A stretch of DNA of 64,000 nt from Streptomyces sp. MMG1533 (GCF_001279775.1 NZ_LGDG01000074.1:61167-125166); one strand, 5' to 3'; shown: positions 52,633 to 61,101, numbered from the stretch's first letter. Notes: generated by a model not told the origin, from the sequence alone. Translations and numbers: made by a program.

Positions 52633-53475
52633 ATGAAGCTCCGCAAGGTCTCCGCCGCGGCGGCCACCGCACTCGTCCTCGCCCTGACCGCCACCGCGTG
52701 TGGCGGCGACGACGACAGCGACAGCGGCTCGGGCTCCGGTGGCGGCGGCAAGATCAAGGTCGGCATCAAGTACGACCAGCCCGGTCTCGGCCTGAAGGAG
52801 CCCGACGGGTCCTTCTCCGGCTTCGACGTGGACGTGGCCACGTACGTGGCCAAGGAGCTCGGCTACGAGCCCGACCAGATCGAGTTCGTCGAGACCAAGA
52901 GCGCCGACCGCGAGAACGCACTCGCCCGCGGCGACGTGAAGTTCATCACGGCCACCTACTCGATCAACGACGAGCGCAAGCAGAAGGTCGACTTCGCCGG
53001 CCCTTACCTGCTGGCCCACCAGGACCTGCTGGTCAAGTCGGACTCCGACATCACCAAGGCCACTGACCTCAACGGCAAGAAGCTGTGCTCCGTGACCGGC
53101 TCGACCTCGGCGCAGAACGTCAAGAACGACATCGCCCCGAAGGCCCAGCTGAAGCAGTACGGCGGCTACTCGGAGTGCATCGCCGGCCTGCAGAGCGGCG
53201 CTGTGGACGCAGTGACCACGGACGACTCGATCCTCGCGGGCTTCGCCGCGCAGGATCAGTACAAGGGTCAGTTCAAGCTCGCCGGTCTCAAGCTGAGCAA
53301 CGAGAACTACGGCATCGGTGTCAAGAAGGGCGACTCCGCGACCTTGGACAAGATCAACACCGCCCTGGAGAAGATGGTCAGCGACGGCGCCTGGGACACA
53401 GCCGTCAAGGAGAACTTCGGTCCGGCCGACTACAAGAACGAGCCCGCGCCGAAGATCGGCAACATCGTCCAGTAG
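52633..53475 (+). CDS. gluB: Glutamate-binding lipoprotein
   Basis: A 280-residue solute-binding protein with signal MKLRKVSAAAATALVLALTA and lipobox Cys at about 23 (TATAC-GG), followed by a Ser/Gly/Asp linker and the amino-acid-binding fold ('KVGIKYDQPGLGLKEPDG', 'GFDVDVATYVAKELGY', 'RGDVKFITATYSINDERKQKVDFAGPY'). The ATG at 52633 is preferred to that at 52624 because of its spacing from AAAGGA. Confidence 0.94.
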   Translation: MKLRKVSAAAATALVLALTATACGGDDDSDSGSGSGGGGKIKVGIKYDQPGLGLKEPDGSFSGFDVDVATYVAKELGYEPDQIEFVETKSADRENALARGDVKFITATYSINDERKQKVDFAGPYLLAHQDLLVKSDSDITKATDLNGKKLCSVTGSTSAQNVKNDIAPKAQLKQYGGYSECIAGLQSGAVDAVTTDDSILAGFAAQDQYKGQFKLAGLKLSNENYGIGVKKGDSATLDKINTALEKMVSDGAWDTAVKENFGPADYKNEPAPKIGNIVQ

Positions 53476-53493
53476 TGCCACAGGGATTCCACC

Positions 53494-53532
53494 GGCGCGC
53501 TGCCGCCCATGCGATCACGGCGGCGGCGCGCC
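53494..53532 (+). promoter_or_regulatory. Intercistronic hairpin between gluB and gluC
   Basis: A continuous 14-bp stem (GGCGCGC-T-GCCGCC with GGCGGC-G-GCGCGCC, one G-U) with an 11-nt loop. Such hairpins commonly protect the binding-protein message and lower downstream expression. Confidence 0.8.
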
Positions 53533-53574
53533 GCGCCGTCCACGTACGCCACACACCCGGAAGCGCGGGAGATC

Positions 53575-54243
53575 GTGTTCGACTTTCTTGAAGGTTACGA
53601 CGTCCTAGGGGCGTTCTGGATGACGGTGAAACTCACCGCCATCTCCGCCCTCGGCTCCCTGGTCTGGGGCACGCTGCTGGCCGCGATGCGGGTCAGCCCG
53701 GTCCCGCTCATGCGTGGGTTCGGCACCGCCTATGTGAACATCGTCCGGAACATCCCTCTGACCGTCATCATCGTCTTCACCTCGCTCGGCCTCTCCGACA
53801 TCTTCGGCATGACGATGGGCGCCTCCGACGACTTCGACGCCCAGAGCTTCCGGCTGGCCATCCTCGGCTTCGTCGTCTACACCGCCGCGTTCGTCTGCGA
53901 GGCGATCCGCTCCGGTATCAACACCGTGCCCGTCGGACAGGCCGAGGCGGCACGCGCCATCGGCCTGACCTTCAGCCAGATCCTGAGGCTCATCGTCCTG
54001 CCCCAGGCCTTCCGCTCGGTCATCGGGCCGCTGGCCAACGTGCTGATCGCGCTCACCAAGAACACGACCGTGGCGGCCGCGATCGGCGTGGCGGAAGCCG
54101 CCCTCCTGATGAAGGAAATGATCGAGAACGAGGCACAGACGCTGGCCATCGGCGCGGTGTTCGCCCTCGGGTTCGTGGTACTGACCCTGCCCACCGGCCT
54201 CATCCTCGGCTGGCTGAGCAAGCGACTGGCGGTGAAGCGATGA
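53575..54243 (+). CDS. gluC: Glutamate ABC transporter permease
   Basis: A 222-residue permease with about five transmembrane helices. The EAA-type loop that contacts the ATPase is 'GQAEAARAIGLTFSQILRLIVLPQAFR'. The GTG at 53575 (MFDFLEGYDVLGAFW) has GGGAG 3 bp upstream; an upstream ATG at 53509 would fall inside the intercistronic hairpin. Its last 4 bases overlap gluD (ATGA). Confidence 0.93.
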   Translation: MFDFLEGYDVLGAFWMTVKLTAISALGSLVWGTLLAAMRVSPVPLMRGFGTAYVNIVRNIPLTVIIVFTSLGLSDIFGMTMGASDDFDAQSFRLAILGFVVYTAAFVCEAIRSGINTVPVGQAEAARAIGLTFSQILRLIVLPQAFRSVIGPLANVLIALTKNTTVAAAIGVAEAALLMKEMIENEAQTLAIGAVFALGFVVLTLPTGLILGWLSKRLAVKR

Positions 54244-55157
54244 GCTCCGTTCTCTACGACGTTCCCGGCCCTCGCGCCAAACGGCGCAACGTCCTCTTCT
54301 CCGTGATCTTCTTCGTCCTGCTGGCCCTGCTCCTGTGGTGGGTCTGGCAGACGATGGACGAAAAGGGCCAGCTGAAGTGGGCCCTGTGGAAGCCGTTCAC
54401 CCAGTCGGAGGCCTGGACGACGTATCTGCTGCCGGGCCTCGCCGACACCTTGAAGGCCGCGGCGCTCGCCATGGTGATCGCCCTGCCGCTGGGTGCGTTC
54501 TTCGGCATCGCGCGTCTCTCGGACCACCGGTGGGTGCGGGGAACGGCCGGCACGGTGGTCGAGTTCTTCCGGGCGATCCCCGTCCTGCTGCTGATGCTGT
54601 TCGCCAACGAGCTCTACGTCCGCTCCACGGACATCAGCAGCGAGCAGCGGCCTCTGTACGCGGTCGTCACCGGCTTGGTGCTCTACAACGCGTCCGTCCT
54701 CGCCGAGATCGTGCGGGCGGGCATCCTCTCCCTTCCCAAGGGGCAGACGGAGGCCGCCATGGCGGTCGGCCTGCGCAAGGGGCAGACGATGACCAACGTC
54801 CTGCTGCCGCAGGCCGTCACCGCGATGCTGCCGGCCATCGTCAGCCAGCTCGTCGTCATCGTGAAGGACACCGCGCTGGGCGGTGTGATGCTGGGGTTCA
54901 CCGAGCTGCTCAACTCACGCCAGACGCTGGCCGCCGTCTACGCCAACGTGGTCCCCAGCTTCATCGTGGTGGCCGTCATCTACATCGTGGTGAACTTCAT
55001 CCTCACCAGCTTCGCGAGCTGGCTCGAGGGCAGGCTGCGGCGCAGCAAGAAGAGCACGGGCGCAGTCCTCGGCGAGGACACGGTGGAGGTCAACCCCGCT
55101 GCTGTGCGCGGTGCCTTCGGGACCGGGGAAAACACCGGTGGCGTCGGAGGCCTCTGA
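54240..55157 (+). CDS. gluD: Glutamate ABC transporter permease
   Basis: A 305-residue permease. A first helix (about 19-37) precedes the conserved five-helix core, with the ATPase-contact loop 'KGQTEAAMAVGLRKGQTMTNVLLPQAV'. The C-terminal 45 residues are a hydrophilic Gly-rich tail. It is translationally coupled to gluC (ATGA) and followed by a strong terminator. Confidence 0.93.
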   Translation: MSSVLYDVPGPRAKRRNVLFSVIFFVLLALLLWWVWQTMDEKGQLKWALWKPFTQSEAWTTYLLPGLADTLKAAALAMVIALPLGAFFGIARLSDHRWVRGTAGTVVEFFRAIPVLLLMLFANELYVRSTDISSEQRPLYAVVTGLVLYNASVLAEIVRAGILSLPKGQTEAAMAVGLRKGQTMTNVLLPQAVTAMLPAIVSQLVVIVKDTALGGVMLGFTELLNSRQTLAAVYANVVPSFIVVAVIYIVVNFILTSFASWLEGRLRRSKKSTGAVLGEDTVEVNPAAVRGAFGTGENTGGVGGL

Positions 55158-55182
55158 CCACCAGTCAGATGACCTGAACGAC

Positions 55183-55218
55183 ACGGAGGGCAGTGGCATG
55201 ATCGCCACTGCCCTCCGT
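55183..55218 (+). terminator. gluABCD terminator
   Basis: ACGGAGGGCAGTGGC and GCCACTGCCCTCCGT form a perfect 15-bp stem around a 6-nt loop, 25 bp after gluD. Confidence 0.92.
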
Positions 55219-55334
55219 CACTTGACGCAAGCACCGGCAATGGGTTGCATACGTTCTGTGATCGTGCACCCTGCTCCAACCTCCTGTTCACGTACGTCCC
55301 TGAGGACACCGCTGCTGGCAGGGGGCGCCGCGCC

Positions 55335-56963
55335 GTGGACCCGGTGATCATCGTCGGCGCGGGGCCCGTCGGGCTCACGCTCGCACTGGCTCTGGCCCGT
55401 CAGGAAGTGCCGTGCGTCGTGCTCGACGAGGGGCCGGGCAAGGACGAACCCCGCCTCGCGCGCACCGTCGTACTGCGCGAGGGCACCGCCGCCCTCATGG
55501 AGCGGCTGACCGGCGTGCCGCTCACCGAGACCGGCGTGCACTGGGCCGGATGGCGGTCAATGCGGCGCAAGCAGGTGATGCGCGAGGTCACGTTCGGGGA
55601 CGACACCGACCCCGAGGACGATCCCGGTCCCGCACCCCTGCACATCGCCCAGCACATGCTGACCGGCGCCCTGCGCGCCGCCCTCGCCGGCGAGCGCCTC
55701 GTCAAGATCGCCGTGGACAGCCGCCTCGACGGCGTCGAACAGGAACCCTCCGGCGTCACCGTCCACACCCGTGGCCCCAAGGGCACCTGGTGGCGCGGCA
55801 GTTACCTGGTCGGCTGCGACGGCCCGCGCTCGACGGTGCGCAAACTCCAGGACATCCGCTTCCCCGGCCGTACGGCGGTGGAACGGCACGCCGTGGCAGC
55901 GCTGCGCACGGAACTTCCCTGGCCCGGTCAGGCGTTGCTCCACAGGATGCCGCCCTGGCGTACGACCGGCCCCTCGGCCGGCGAGATCACCGGCCGCCCC
56001 CTGCCGGACGGGGTCTGGCGCCTCGACTGGCTGCTGCCGCCGGGCAAGGACCTGGTCACGCCGGAACTGCTGGTGGCCCGCGTCAGGGAGACCCTGGCCG
56101 GCTGGACGGGCGGCTCGACACCGGCGTACGAACTCCTGGACACCGGCGTCCACACGGTCCACCACCGGCTGGCCCGCCGCTGGCGCGCCGGCCGGGTCTT
56201 CCTCGCCGGGGACGCCGCGCACCTGCTCGGTGCGCTCGGCACACAGGGCCTCGACGAGGGACTCAAGGACGCCGACAACCTCGCCTGGAAGCTGGCGCTG
56301 GCCTGGCACCACGGGCCGCACGAGGCACTGCTCGACAGCTACCAGGCGGAGCGGCGCGCGGTTGTCGCCGCCCGACTGCGGGCCGCAGACCAGGCACTGC
56401 CGCTGCTGCGCGGGGGCGGAGGCCTGCGCGCGTACGTCCCCGGCTCGACCCGCGGCCACGACGCGCTGCTCACGGACGGTCATTTGGGGCGCGGCGCGCT
56501 CGGTGCGCCGGGGGCGTACGGCGACTCGCCGCTCGCGCCCCGGCATCTCGAAGGAGAAGCCCCCGTCGACACGGCGCCCGGCGCGCCGGTCACCGATGTG
56601 CGGGTGACGGCGGAGGACGGCTCCTTCGTACGGCTGCGGGACCGCCTCGGTCGCGGCGCGCTGCTCGTCGTCCTGATCGCGCCCGGAACCGGCGTGTGGG
56701 AGCGCAAGCACTGGGTGACCGCCGGAATCATGCCCCGGCTGGCGGCGGCGGTGACCGCGCTGCCGCACCCCGCCGAGCTGCTGGTCGCCGAGGAGTACCC
56801 GGGCGCGGCCCCGCACACCGTCCTGCTCGTACGGCCCGACGGTCACCTCGTCACGGCACTGACCGGGGTCCGGCCGGCCGACCTGTACGCGGCGGCCGAG
56901 GCGGCGCTGGGCGGGCCCGCGCGAACGGGGGCGGAAGCCGGGGCGGGCGCCGGCTCTCGTTGA
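55335..56963 (+). CDS. FAD-dependent aromatic-type monooxygenase
   Basis: A 542-residue class A flavoprotein monooxygenase (PheA/TfdB-like). The Rossmann motif is VIIVGAGPVGLTLALALARQ, DG in VGCDGPRSTVRK, and the flavin/pyrophosphate motif GRVFLAGDAAHLLGALGTQGL. The C-terminal 150 residues resemble the thioredoxin-like tail of the phenol hydroxylase group. The substrate is unknown. The GTG at 55335 has GGGGG about 9 bp upstream; a TTG at 55245 in the same frame is less likely. Confidence 0.87.
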   Translation: MDPVIIVGAGPVGLTLALALARQEVPCVVLDEGPGKDEPRLARTVVLREGTAALMERLTGVPLTETGVHWAGWRSMRRKQVMREVTFGDDTDPEDDPGPAPLHIAQHMLTGALRAALAGERLVKIAVDSRLDGVEQEPSGVTVHTRGPKGTWWRGSYLVGCDGPRSTVRKLQDIRFPGRTAVERHAVAALRTELPWPGQALLHRMPPWRTTGPSAGEITGRPLPDGVWRLDWLLPPGKDLVTPELLVARVRETLAGWTGGSTPAYELLDTGVHTVHHRLARRWRAGRVFLAGDAAHLLGALGTQGLDEGLKDADNLAWKLALAWHHGPHEALLDSYQAERRAVVAARLRAADQALPLLRGGGGLRAYVPGSTRGHDALLTDGHLGRGALGAPGAYGDSPLAPRHLEGEAPVDTAPGAPVTDVRVTAEDGSFVRLRDRLGRGALLVVLIAPGTGVWERKHWVTAGIMPRLAAAVTALPHPAELLVAEEYPGAAPHTVLLVRPDGHLVTALTGVRPADLYAAAEAALGGPARTGAEAGAGAGSR

Positions 56964-56975
56964 TCTGCTTGTGTT

Positions 56976-57007
56976 CACTGTCACTGTGCGTCCACATAGT
57001 GACAGTG
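56976..57007. promoter_or_regulatory. Inverted repeat just upstream of the cysteine operon promoter
   Basis: CACTGTCACT (56976-56985) and AGTGACAGTG (56998-57007) are perfect 10-bp arms with a 12-bp spacer that holds further TGTG/CACA symmetry. It follows the monooxygenase stop by 12 bp and ends 2 bp before a TTGACC -35, so it could be either a terminator or an operator. Confidence 0.6.
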
Positions 57008-57009
57008 AG

Positions 57010-57045
57010 TTGACCGGTCTGCACCGTCGTGGTGTACTCCGGATC
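57010..57045 (+). promoter_or_regulatory. Promoter of the cysteine dioxygenase operon
   Basis: TTGACC (57010-57015), 17 bp, TGTACT (57033-57038). The expected start of transcription, 7-8 bp on, coincides with the GTG of the leader peptide at 57046, so the message would be leaderless. Confidence 0.65.
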
Positions 57046-57132
57046 GTGACTGACACCTGCGTGCACCTGTGGCGGAAGGTCCATGTGGACCTCGTCCGCT
57101 ACGCGGGCTGCATGTGTCGCCCCTCCTGCTGA
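57046..57132 (+). CDS. Cysteine-rich leader peptide
   Basis: A 28-codon frame, GTG to TGA, peptide MTDTCVHLWRKVHVDL followed by VRYAGCMCRPSC. Four of its 28 residues are Cys, three of them in the last seven codons, just before the stop. Streptomyces genomes have many annotated 'putative leader peptides' with HVDL...A-G-C-x-C-R before sulfur genes (from memory). It probably measures cysteine or Cys-tRNA supply by ribosome stalling and controls the cdo gene 82 bp downstream. No ribosome-binding site precedes it, as expected if leaderless. Confidence 0.8.
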   Translation: MTDTCVHLWRKVHVDLVRYAGCMCRPSC

Positions 57133-57154
57133 ATTCGCATTCCTCATCACTCTT

Positions 57155-57197
57155 GGCGCGCGCCGCTTCTGCGTTGACGCGCGCTTCACGCGAACGC
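57155..57197 (+). promoter_or_regulatory. Candidate attenuator hairpins between the leader and cdo
   Basis: GGCGCGCGCC (57155-57164) is self-complementary and could also pair with GCGCGC around 57178-57183. A competing stem GCGTT-GA-CGCG / CGCG-AACGC (57171-57197) lies 6 bp before the cdo Shine-Dalgarno AGGA. The two folds are mutually exclusive. Confidence 0.5.
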
Positions 57198-57214
57198 TCT
57201 TCAGGACGGTGCCC

Positions 57215-57754
57215 GTGTCTGTCTCCCCTGCTGTCTCCTCCGTTTCCGCTGTTTCCGTGCCCACTCCCACGCAGGCGGACCTCCTCGAATTCGTACGGCG
57301 TACGGCCGCCGACGCCGAGCTGATCAACTCGCTCCCGCTCGACCCGGAGGGCCGCACCTGGGTGCGGCTGGAAGGGCCGGGCGGCAGCGAGGCCTGGCTG
57401 ATCGGATGGCCGCCCGGCAGCGGCACCGGCTGGCACGACCACGCCGAATCGATCGGCGCCTTCCTGACCGCGGCCGGTGAGCTCAAGGAGAACTCGCTCG
57501 CCGCCCGGCTGCCCACCGACGGCTGGAAGACGCTGGAACTGTCCGAGGACGTGGACCGGGAGCGCCGACTGCCGGCCGGAAAGGGCCGCACGTTCGGCCG
57601 CCACCACGTCCACGAGGTTCTCAACGAGTCCACCGAGCACCACGCGATCTCCGTCCACGCCTACTACCCGCCCCTGCCGCAGATCCGCCGCTACAGCCGC
57701 AGCGGGCCGATCCTGCGCCTGGAGCAGGTGGAGCGTCCGGAGGACTGGCAGTGA
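57215..57754 (+). CDS. cdo: Cysteine dioxygenase type I
   Basis: A 179-residue cupin that oxidises cysteine to cysteine sulfinate. The iron ligands are HxH in GWHDHAES (His74, His76) and a third His in GRTFGRHHVHEVLN (about 131-133). The product-side segment PLPQIRRYSRSG is typical of bacterial Cdo. The GTG at 57215 is chosen because AGGA lies 8 bp upstream; GTG 57209 is too close. Its stop overlaps the rhodanese start (GTGA). Confidence 0.9.
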   Translation: MSVSPAVSSVSAVSVPTPTQADLLEFVRRTAADAELINSLPLDPEGRTWVRLEGPGGSEAWLIGWPPGSGTGWHDHAESIGAFLTAAGELKENSLAARLPTDGWKTLELSEDVDRERRLPAGKGRTFGRHHVHEVLNESTEHHAISVHAYYPPLPQIRRYSRSGPILRLEQVERPEDWQ

Positions 57755-58194
57755 GCGGGGCGCGAACGCCGGAAGTATTCGGCGCGGGCCGCGGGGGCGG
57801 CGCGGATGAACGGCCGGCCGGTGTGGACGAGTTGCTGGAGCGGGTGCGCAGTGGTTTCGAGCGGCTCGAACCGCGGGAGGCGTACGACGCCGACCTGGCC
57901 GGGGACGCACTGCTGGTGGACATCCGCTACGCGGCCCTGCGCGAGCGGGACGGGCTGATCCCCGGCGCCCTTGTCGTCGAGCGCAACGAACTGGAGTGGC
58001 GGCTCGACCCGCAGGGCAGCCACCGTGCCGCCAAGGCCACCGGCCACGATCTGCGCGTCGTGGTCATCTGCGACGAGGGGTACGCCTCCAGCCTGGCGGC
58101 CGCGTCCCTGCACCAGTTGGGGCTGCGCCGGGCCACCGACCTGGTCGGGGGCTTCCAGGCCTGGAGGGCGGCAGGGCTTCCCGTGACGTCGTAG
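57751..58194 (+). CDS. Rhodanese-domain protein
   Basis: A 147-residue single-domain sulfurtransferase. The active-site loop is VVICDEGYASSLAAASLHQLG with the persulfide-forming Cys, and the end LVGGFQAWRAAGLPV is characteristic. It is translationally coupled to cysteine dioxygenase, so it probably handles sulfur released during cysteine oxidation (for example sulfinopyruvate or sulfite products, or thiosulfate), though the exact acceptor is unknown. Confidence 0.9.
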   Translation: MSGARTPEVFGAGRGGGADERPAGVDELLERVRSGFERLEPREAYDADLAGDALLVDIRYAALRERDGLIPGALVVERNELEWRLDPQGSHRAAKATGHDLRVVVICDEGYASSLAAASLHQLGLRRATDLVGGFQAWRAAGLPVTS

Positions 58195-58237
58195 CCGTCT
58201 GCCTTCTGTGTGGAGGCGGAGGCGGCTCCGGCAGGCG

Positions 58238-58556
58238 TCAGTAGACGTCCGGAGGGCAGTACAGCGGGGCCGTGTCCGCGTTGCCCCTGGTGACCAGGCG
58301 CACCGGCGTGTTGGCGATCTTGCCGACCTTCTCGTCACGCAGCAGGGCGATGGTGTTGGTCACGGCCAATTCACCAGTGTCCGCTGCCGAGTTGGACACC
58401 GTGGCCGCGAAACGGCCGTCCTTGAGAGCCGCCAGGCCCTCGTCCGTGCCATTGACCGTCACGATTTTGACGTCCTGGCCGCCGCCCTCGTCGAACGCCT
58501 TGCGAGCGGCGAACGCGGGAGGGCGGCTCCGGCCTGGAGGACCAGCGAGGCATCAC
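58238..58556 (-). pseudogene. Frameshifted C-terminal fragment of a sugar ABC transporter substrate-binding protein
   Basis: The minus strand from 58462 encodes MTVNGTDEGLAALKDGRFAA, followed by TVSNSAADTGELAVTNTIAL and a normal-looking end ...TAPLYCPPDVY. This is the last third of a ribose-type periplasmic binding protein. Upstream in the same frame FAARKAFDEGGGQDVKI continues, and beyond that the protein-like sequence (DASLVLQAGAAL) jumps frame. The N-terminal two thirds, promoter and signal peptide are gone, and recX begins within 100 bp. It is a remnant, not a working gene. Confidence 0.7.
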
Positions 58557-58598
58557 TTCGGAAGCGCTCGCTCCTCAGCCCTGTTTCTTGAGGCCCCC

Positions 58599-58662
58599 GC
58601 CCCTCGGGCACCCGTTCTTCAGAACCCCTCGCTCCTCGGGCACCCGTCCTCAGACCCCCTCG
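58599..58662. repeat. 31/32-bp tandem duplication spanning the recX stop codon
   Basis: On the minus strand GAGGGGGTCTGAGGACGGGT... is followed by GAGGGGTTCTGAAGAACGGGT..., each ending GTGCCCGAGGRGC. The first copy contains the true recX stop TGA and the second carries a TGA in the equivalent place. Confidence 0.85.
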
Positions 58663-59543
58663 TCCCCAAGGAACTCCGTGTCCTCGCCCTCTTCCTCCAG
58701 CGCCTGACGGACCACCCGCAGGGCCATGCCCTCCGGGTAGCCCTTGCGGGCGAGCATGCCGGCGAGGCGGCGCAGTCGTTTGTCGCGGTCGAGGCCGCGG
58801 GTGGACCGCAGCTTGCGGGCGACGAGTTCGCGCGCGGTCGCCTCCTCCTGCTCGGAGTCGAGTTGTGCGACGGCTTCGTCGATCAGCGTGGAGTCGACGC
58901 CCTTGGTCCGCAGTTCCTGCGCGAGCGCACGCCGGGCCAGTCCCCGCCCGCGGTGCCGGGATTCCACCCAGGCGTCCGCGAACGCGCTGTCGTTGATCAG
59001 CCCGACCTCCTCGAACCGCGACAGCACCTCCTCGGCGGCGTCGTCCGGAATCTCTCGCTTGCGCAGGGCGTCCGCGAGCTGTTTGCGCGTGCGCGGGGTC
59101 CCGGTGAGCAGGCGCAGACAGATAGCCCGTGCCTGCTCGACCGGGTCCGCCGGGGGCTCCTCCTTTTCGGCCCTCGACGAGAAGGAGGAGCCGCCGCCCT
59201 CATCGGACGGCTCTGCGCGGCCGCGCCGACGGCGTCCGCGTGGGCCGCCCGCGCCCTGTGCCCCGCCGCTCCGGCGCGAGCGCTCGGCGGGGGAACCGGC
59301 GCCGAACGCCGTGGAGCCGCCTCCGTCCGGCCTGTCCGGCCCGTCCGGCCACTGTCCACCGCCCGGCTCGTCGTCGTACGACCCCCTCGTGCCGTACGAC
59401 GCCGTGCGGGCATAGTCCCCGTCCACGTCGTGGACCGCGTCACCGCCGCTCATCCCGGCGAGTCCCCCGTCGCCTCTCCCGCTCCGCTCACGCGGAGGGT
59501 CCGGGTGGGCGGCGTACTCGGCCCATTCGGTTCGCCGTGTCAC
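58650..59543 (-). CDS. recX: RecA regulator RecX
   Basis: A 297-residue protein. The C-terminal 165 residues are the RecX three-helix repeats ('ARAICLRLLTGTPRTRKQLADALRKREI', 'LINDSAFADAWVESRHRGRGLARRALAQELR', 'LARKLRSTRGLDRDKRLRRLAGMLARKGY'). RecX limits RecA filament growth. The first 130 residues are an acidic, Gly/Arg-rich low-complexity extension, so a later start is possible. It begins 3 bp after recA on the same transcript. Confidence 0.93.
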   Translation of the reverse strand: MTRRTEWAEYAAHPDPPRERSGRGDGGLAGMSGGDAVHDVDGDYARTASYGTRGSYDDEPGGGQWPDGPDRPDGGGSTAFGAGSPAERSRRSGGAQGAGGPRGRRRRGRAEPSDEGGGSSFSSRAEKEEPPADPVEQARAICLRLLTGTPRTRKQLADALRKREIPDDAAEEVLSRFEEVGLINDSAFADAWVESRHRGRGLARRALAQELRTKGVDSTLIDEAVAQLDSEQEEATARELVARKLRSTRGLDRDKRLRRLAGMLARKGYPEGMALRVVRQALEEEGEDTEFLGDEGV

Positions 59544-59546
59544 GGA

Positions 59547-60674
59547 TCAGCTCTTGGCCGCCGCGGCCTTGGTCTTGGCTGCCTTGGCAGCCGCCGGAGC
59601 GGGCACTGTCTTCGCGGCGTCGTCGGTGGCGGCGGAGACCGCGGCGTCCGCACCCGGCTCGGCGGCCGGTTCCTCGGGCCGGACTCCGACGCCCAGCTTC
59701 TCCTTGATCTTCTTCTCGATCTCGTTGGCGAGGTCGGGGTTGTCCTTCAGGAAGTTGCGCGCGTTCTCCTTGCCCTGGCCGAGCTGGTCGCCCTCGTACG
59801 TGTACCAGGCGCCGGCCTTGCGGACGAAGCCGTTCTCCACGCCCATGTCGATCAGGCCGCCCTCGCGGCTGATGCCCTGCCCGTAGAGGATGTCGAACTC
59901 GGCCTGCTTGAAGGGCGGCGCGACCTTGTTCTTGACGACCTTGACGCGAGTGCGGTTGCCGACCGCGTCGGTGCCGTCCTTCAGTGTCTCGATACGTCGG
60001 ATGTCGAGCCGCACCGAGGCGTAGAACTTCAGCGCCCGGCCACCGGTCGTGGTCTCCGGGGAGCCGAACATCACGCCGATCTTCTCGCGGAGCTGGTTGA
60101 TGAAGATCGCGGTGGTCTTGGACTGGTTGAGCGCGCTGGTGATCTTCCGCAGGGCCTGGCTCATCAGACGGGCCTGCAGACCGACGTGACTGTCACCCAT
60201 CTCGCCCTCGATCTCCGCGCGCGGGACGAGTGCGGCGACGGAGTCGATGACGATGAGGTCGAGGGCGCCGGAGCGGACCAGCATGTCCACGATCTCCAGA
60301 GCCTGCTCACCGTTGTCCGGCTGGGACAGGATCAGGTTGTCGATGTCGACGCCGAGTTTCTTCGCGTACTCGGGGTCGAGGGCGTGCTCCGCGTCCACGA
60401 ACGCGACCTGGCCGCCGGCCTTCTGGGCGTTGGCCACGGCGTGCAGGGTCAGGGTCGTCTTACCGGAGGACTCCGGCCCGTACACCTCCACGACACGGCC
60501 GCGCGGCAGGCCGCCGACGCCGAGGGCGACGTCGAGGGCGGTCGACCCGGTGGGGATGACCTCGATGGGCTCGTTCGGCCGCTCGCCCAGGCGCATGACC
60601 GCGCCCTTGCCGAATTGCCGTTCAATCTGTGCGAGTGCGGCGTCGAGCGCCTTCTCGCGGTCGGTTCCTGCCAT
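59547..60674 (-). CDS. recA: Recombinase RecA
   Basis: A 375-residue DNA strand-exchange protein and SOS co-protease. Walker A is [13 protein letters not shown], Walker B is [12 protein letters not shown], and the DNA-binding loops are '[23 protein letters not shown]' and '[22 protein letters not shown]'. The tail is Ala/Lys-rich, as in other Streptomyces. The ATG at 60674 follows GGTGGA. An SOS box lies 165 bp upstream. recX follows 3 bp later. Confidence 0.98.
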   Translation of the reverse strand: MAGTDREKALDAALAQIERQFGKGAVMRLGERPNEPIEVIPTGSTALDVALGVGGLPRGRVVEVYGPESSGKTTLTLHAVANAQKAGGQVAFVDAEHALDPEYAKKLGVDIDNLILSQPDNGEQALEIVDMLVRSGALDLIVIDSVAALVPRAEIEGEMGDSHVGLQARLMSQALRKITSALNQSKTTAIFINQLREKIGVMFGSPETTTGGRALKFYASVRLDIRRIETLKDGTDAVGNRTRVKVVKNKVAPPFKQAEFDILYGQGISREGGLIDMGVENGFVRKAGAWYTYEGDQLGQGKENARNFLKDNPDLANEIEKKIKEKLGVGVRPEEPAAEPGADAAVSAATDDAAKTVPAPAAAKAAKTKAAAAKS

Positions 60675-61101
60675 GGGTTCCACCCGATTTGCTTGAGTCG
60701 ATCGCTTCACGTCAAAGACGCTAACGCCTGCCACTGACAATGCGCCCCGACGCCCGTCCGGCCTGTGGATAACTCGGGCACTTCTCCATCAAAACCGTGT
60801 CGAAACGCCCGCCGAGTGCTCCGCCGGAGCCCCCATAAGAATGGATGTTCGATTTTCGTGTCAAGCGCGCCCACGCGGCACCTCCGAGACTACGTCTCAG
60901 CGGCCCACTGCCGGATGACCGTGAAGTGCCCCGCCCCTCCAGCCGCCCCTCGGGAAGCAGCCGAAGGCGCAACCGGCAGCAGTTCACAACCGCGGCCAGC
61001 GTTCTCGTCTCGCCGTCTGCGGCGCTCACGATCGGGCTCATCGCCCTGCGCTGAACCCCGGACTCACACGTCCTCGACCCGCACGCCGTCCAGGTCCCGC
61101 G
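60675..61101. other. recA upstream region, no gene supported
   Basis: This is 427 bp between the AI-2E transporter gene and recA. It holds the recA SOS box and promoter. A short plus-strand frame from 60845 has an Arg/Ser-rich composition that does not look like a protein. Confidence 0.6.
60839..60850 (-). promoter_or_regulatory. SOS (LexA) box of recA
   Basis: On the minus strand this reads GAACATCCATTC within TCGAACATCCATTCTT. It agrees with the SOS-like element I recall upstream of Streptomyces lividans recA. Confidence 0.8.

Noticed and set aside
58272..60737. A plus-strand open frame of about 820 codons
   Set aside because: It is antisense to recX and recA; same GC-shadow explanation.
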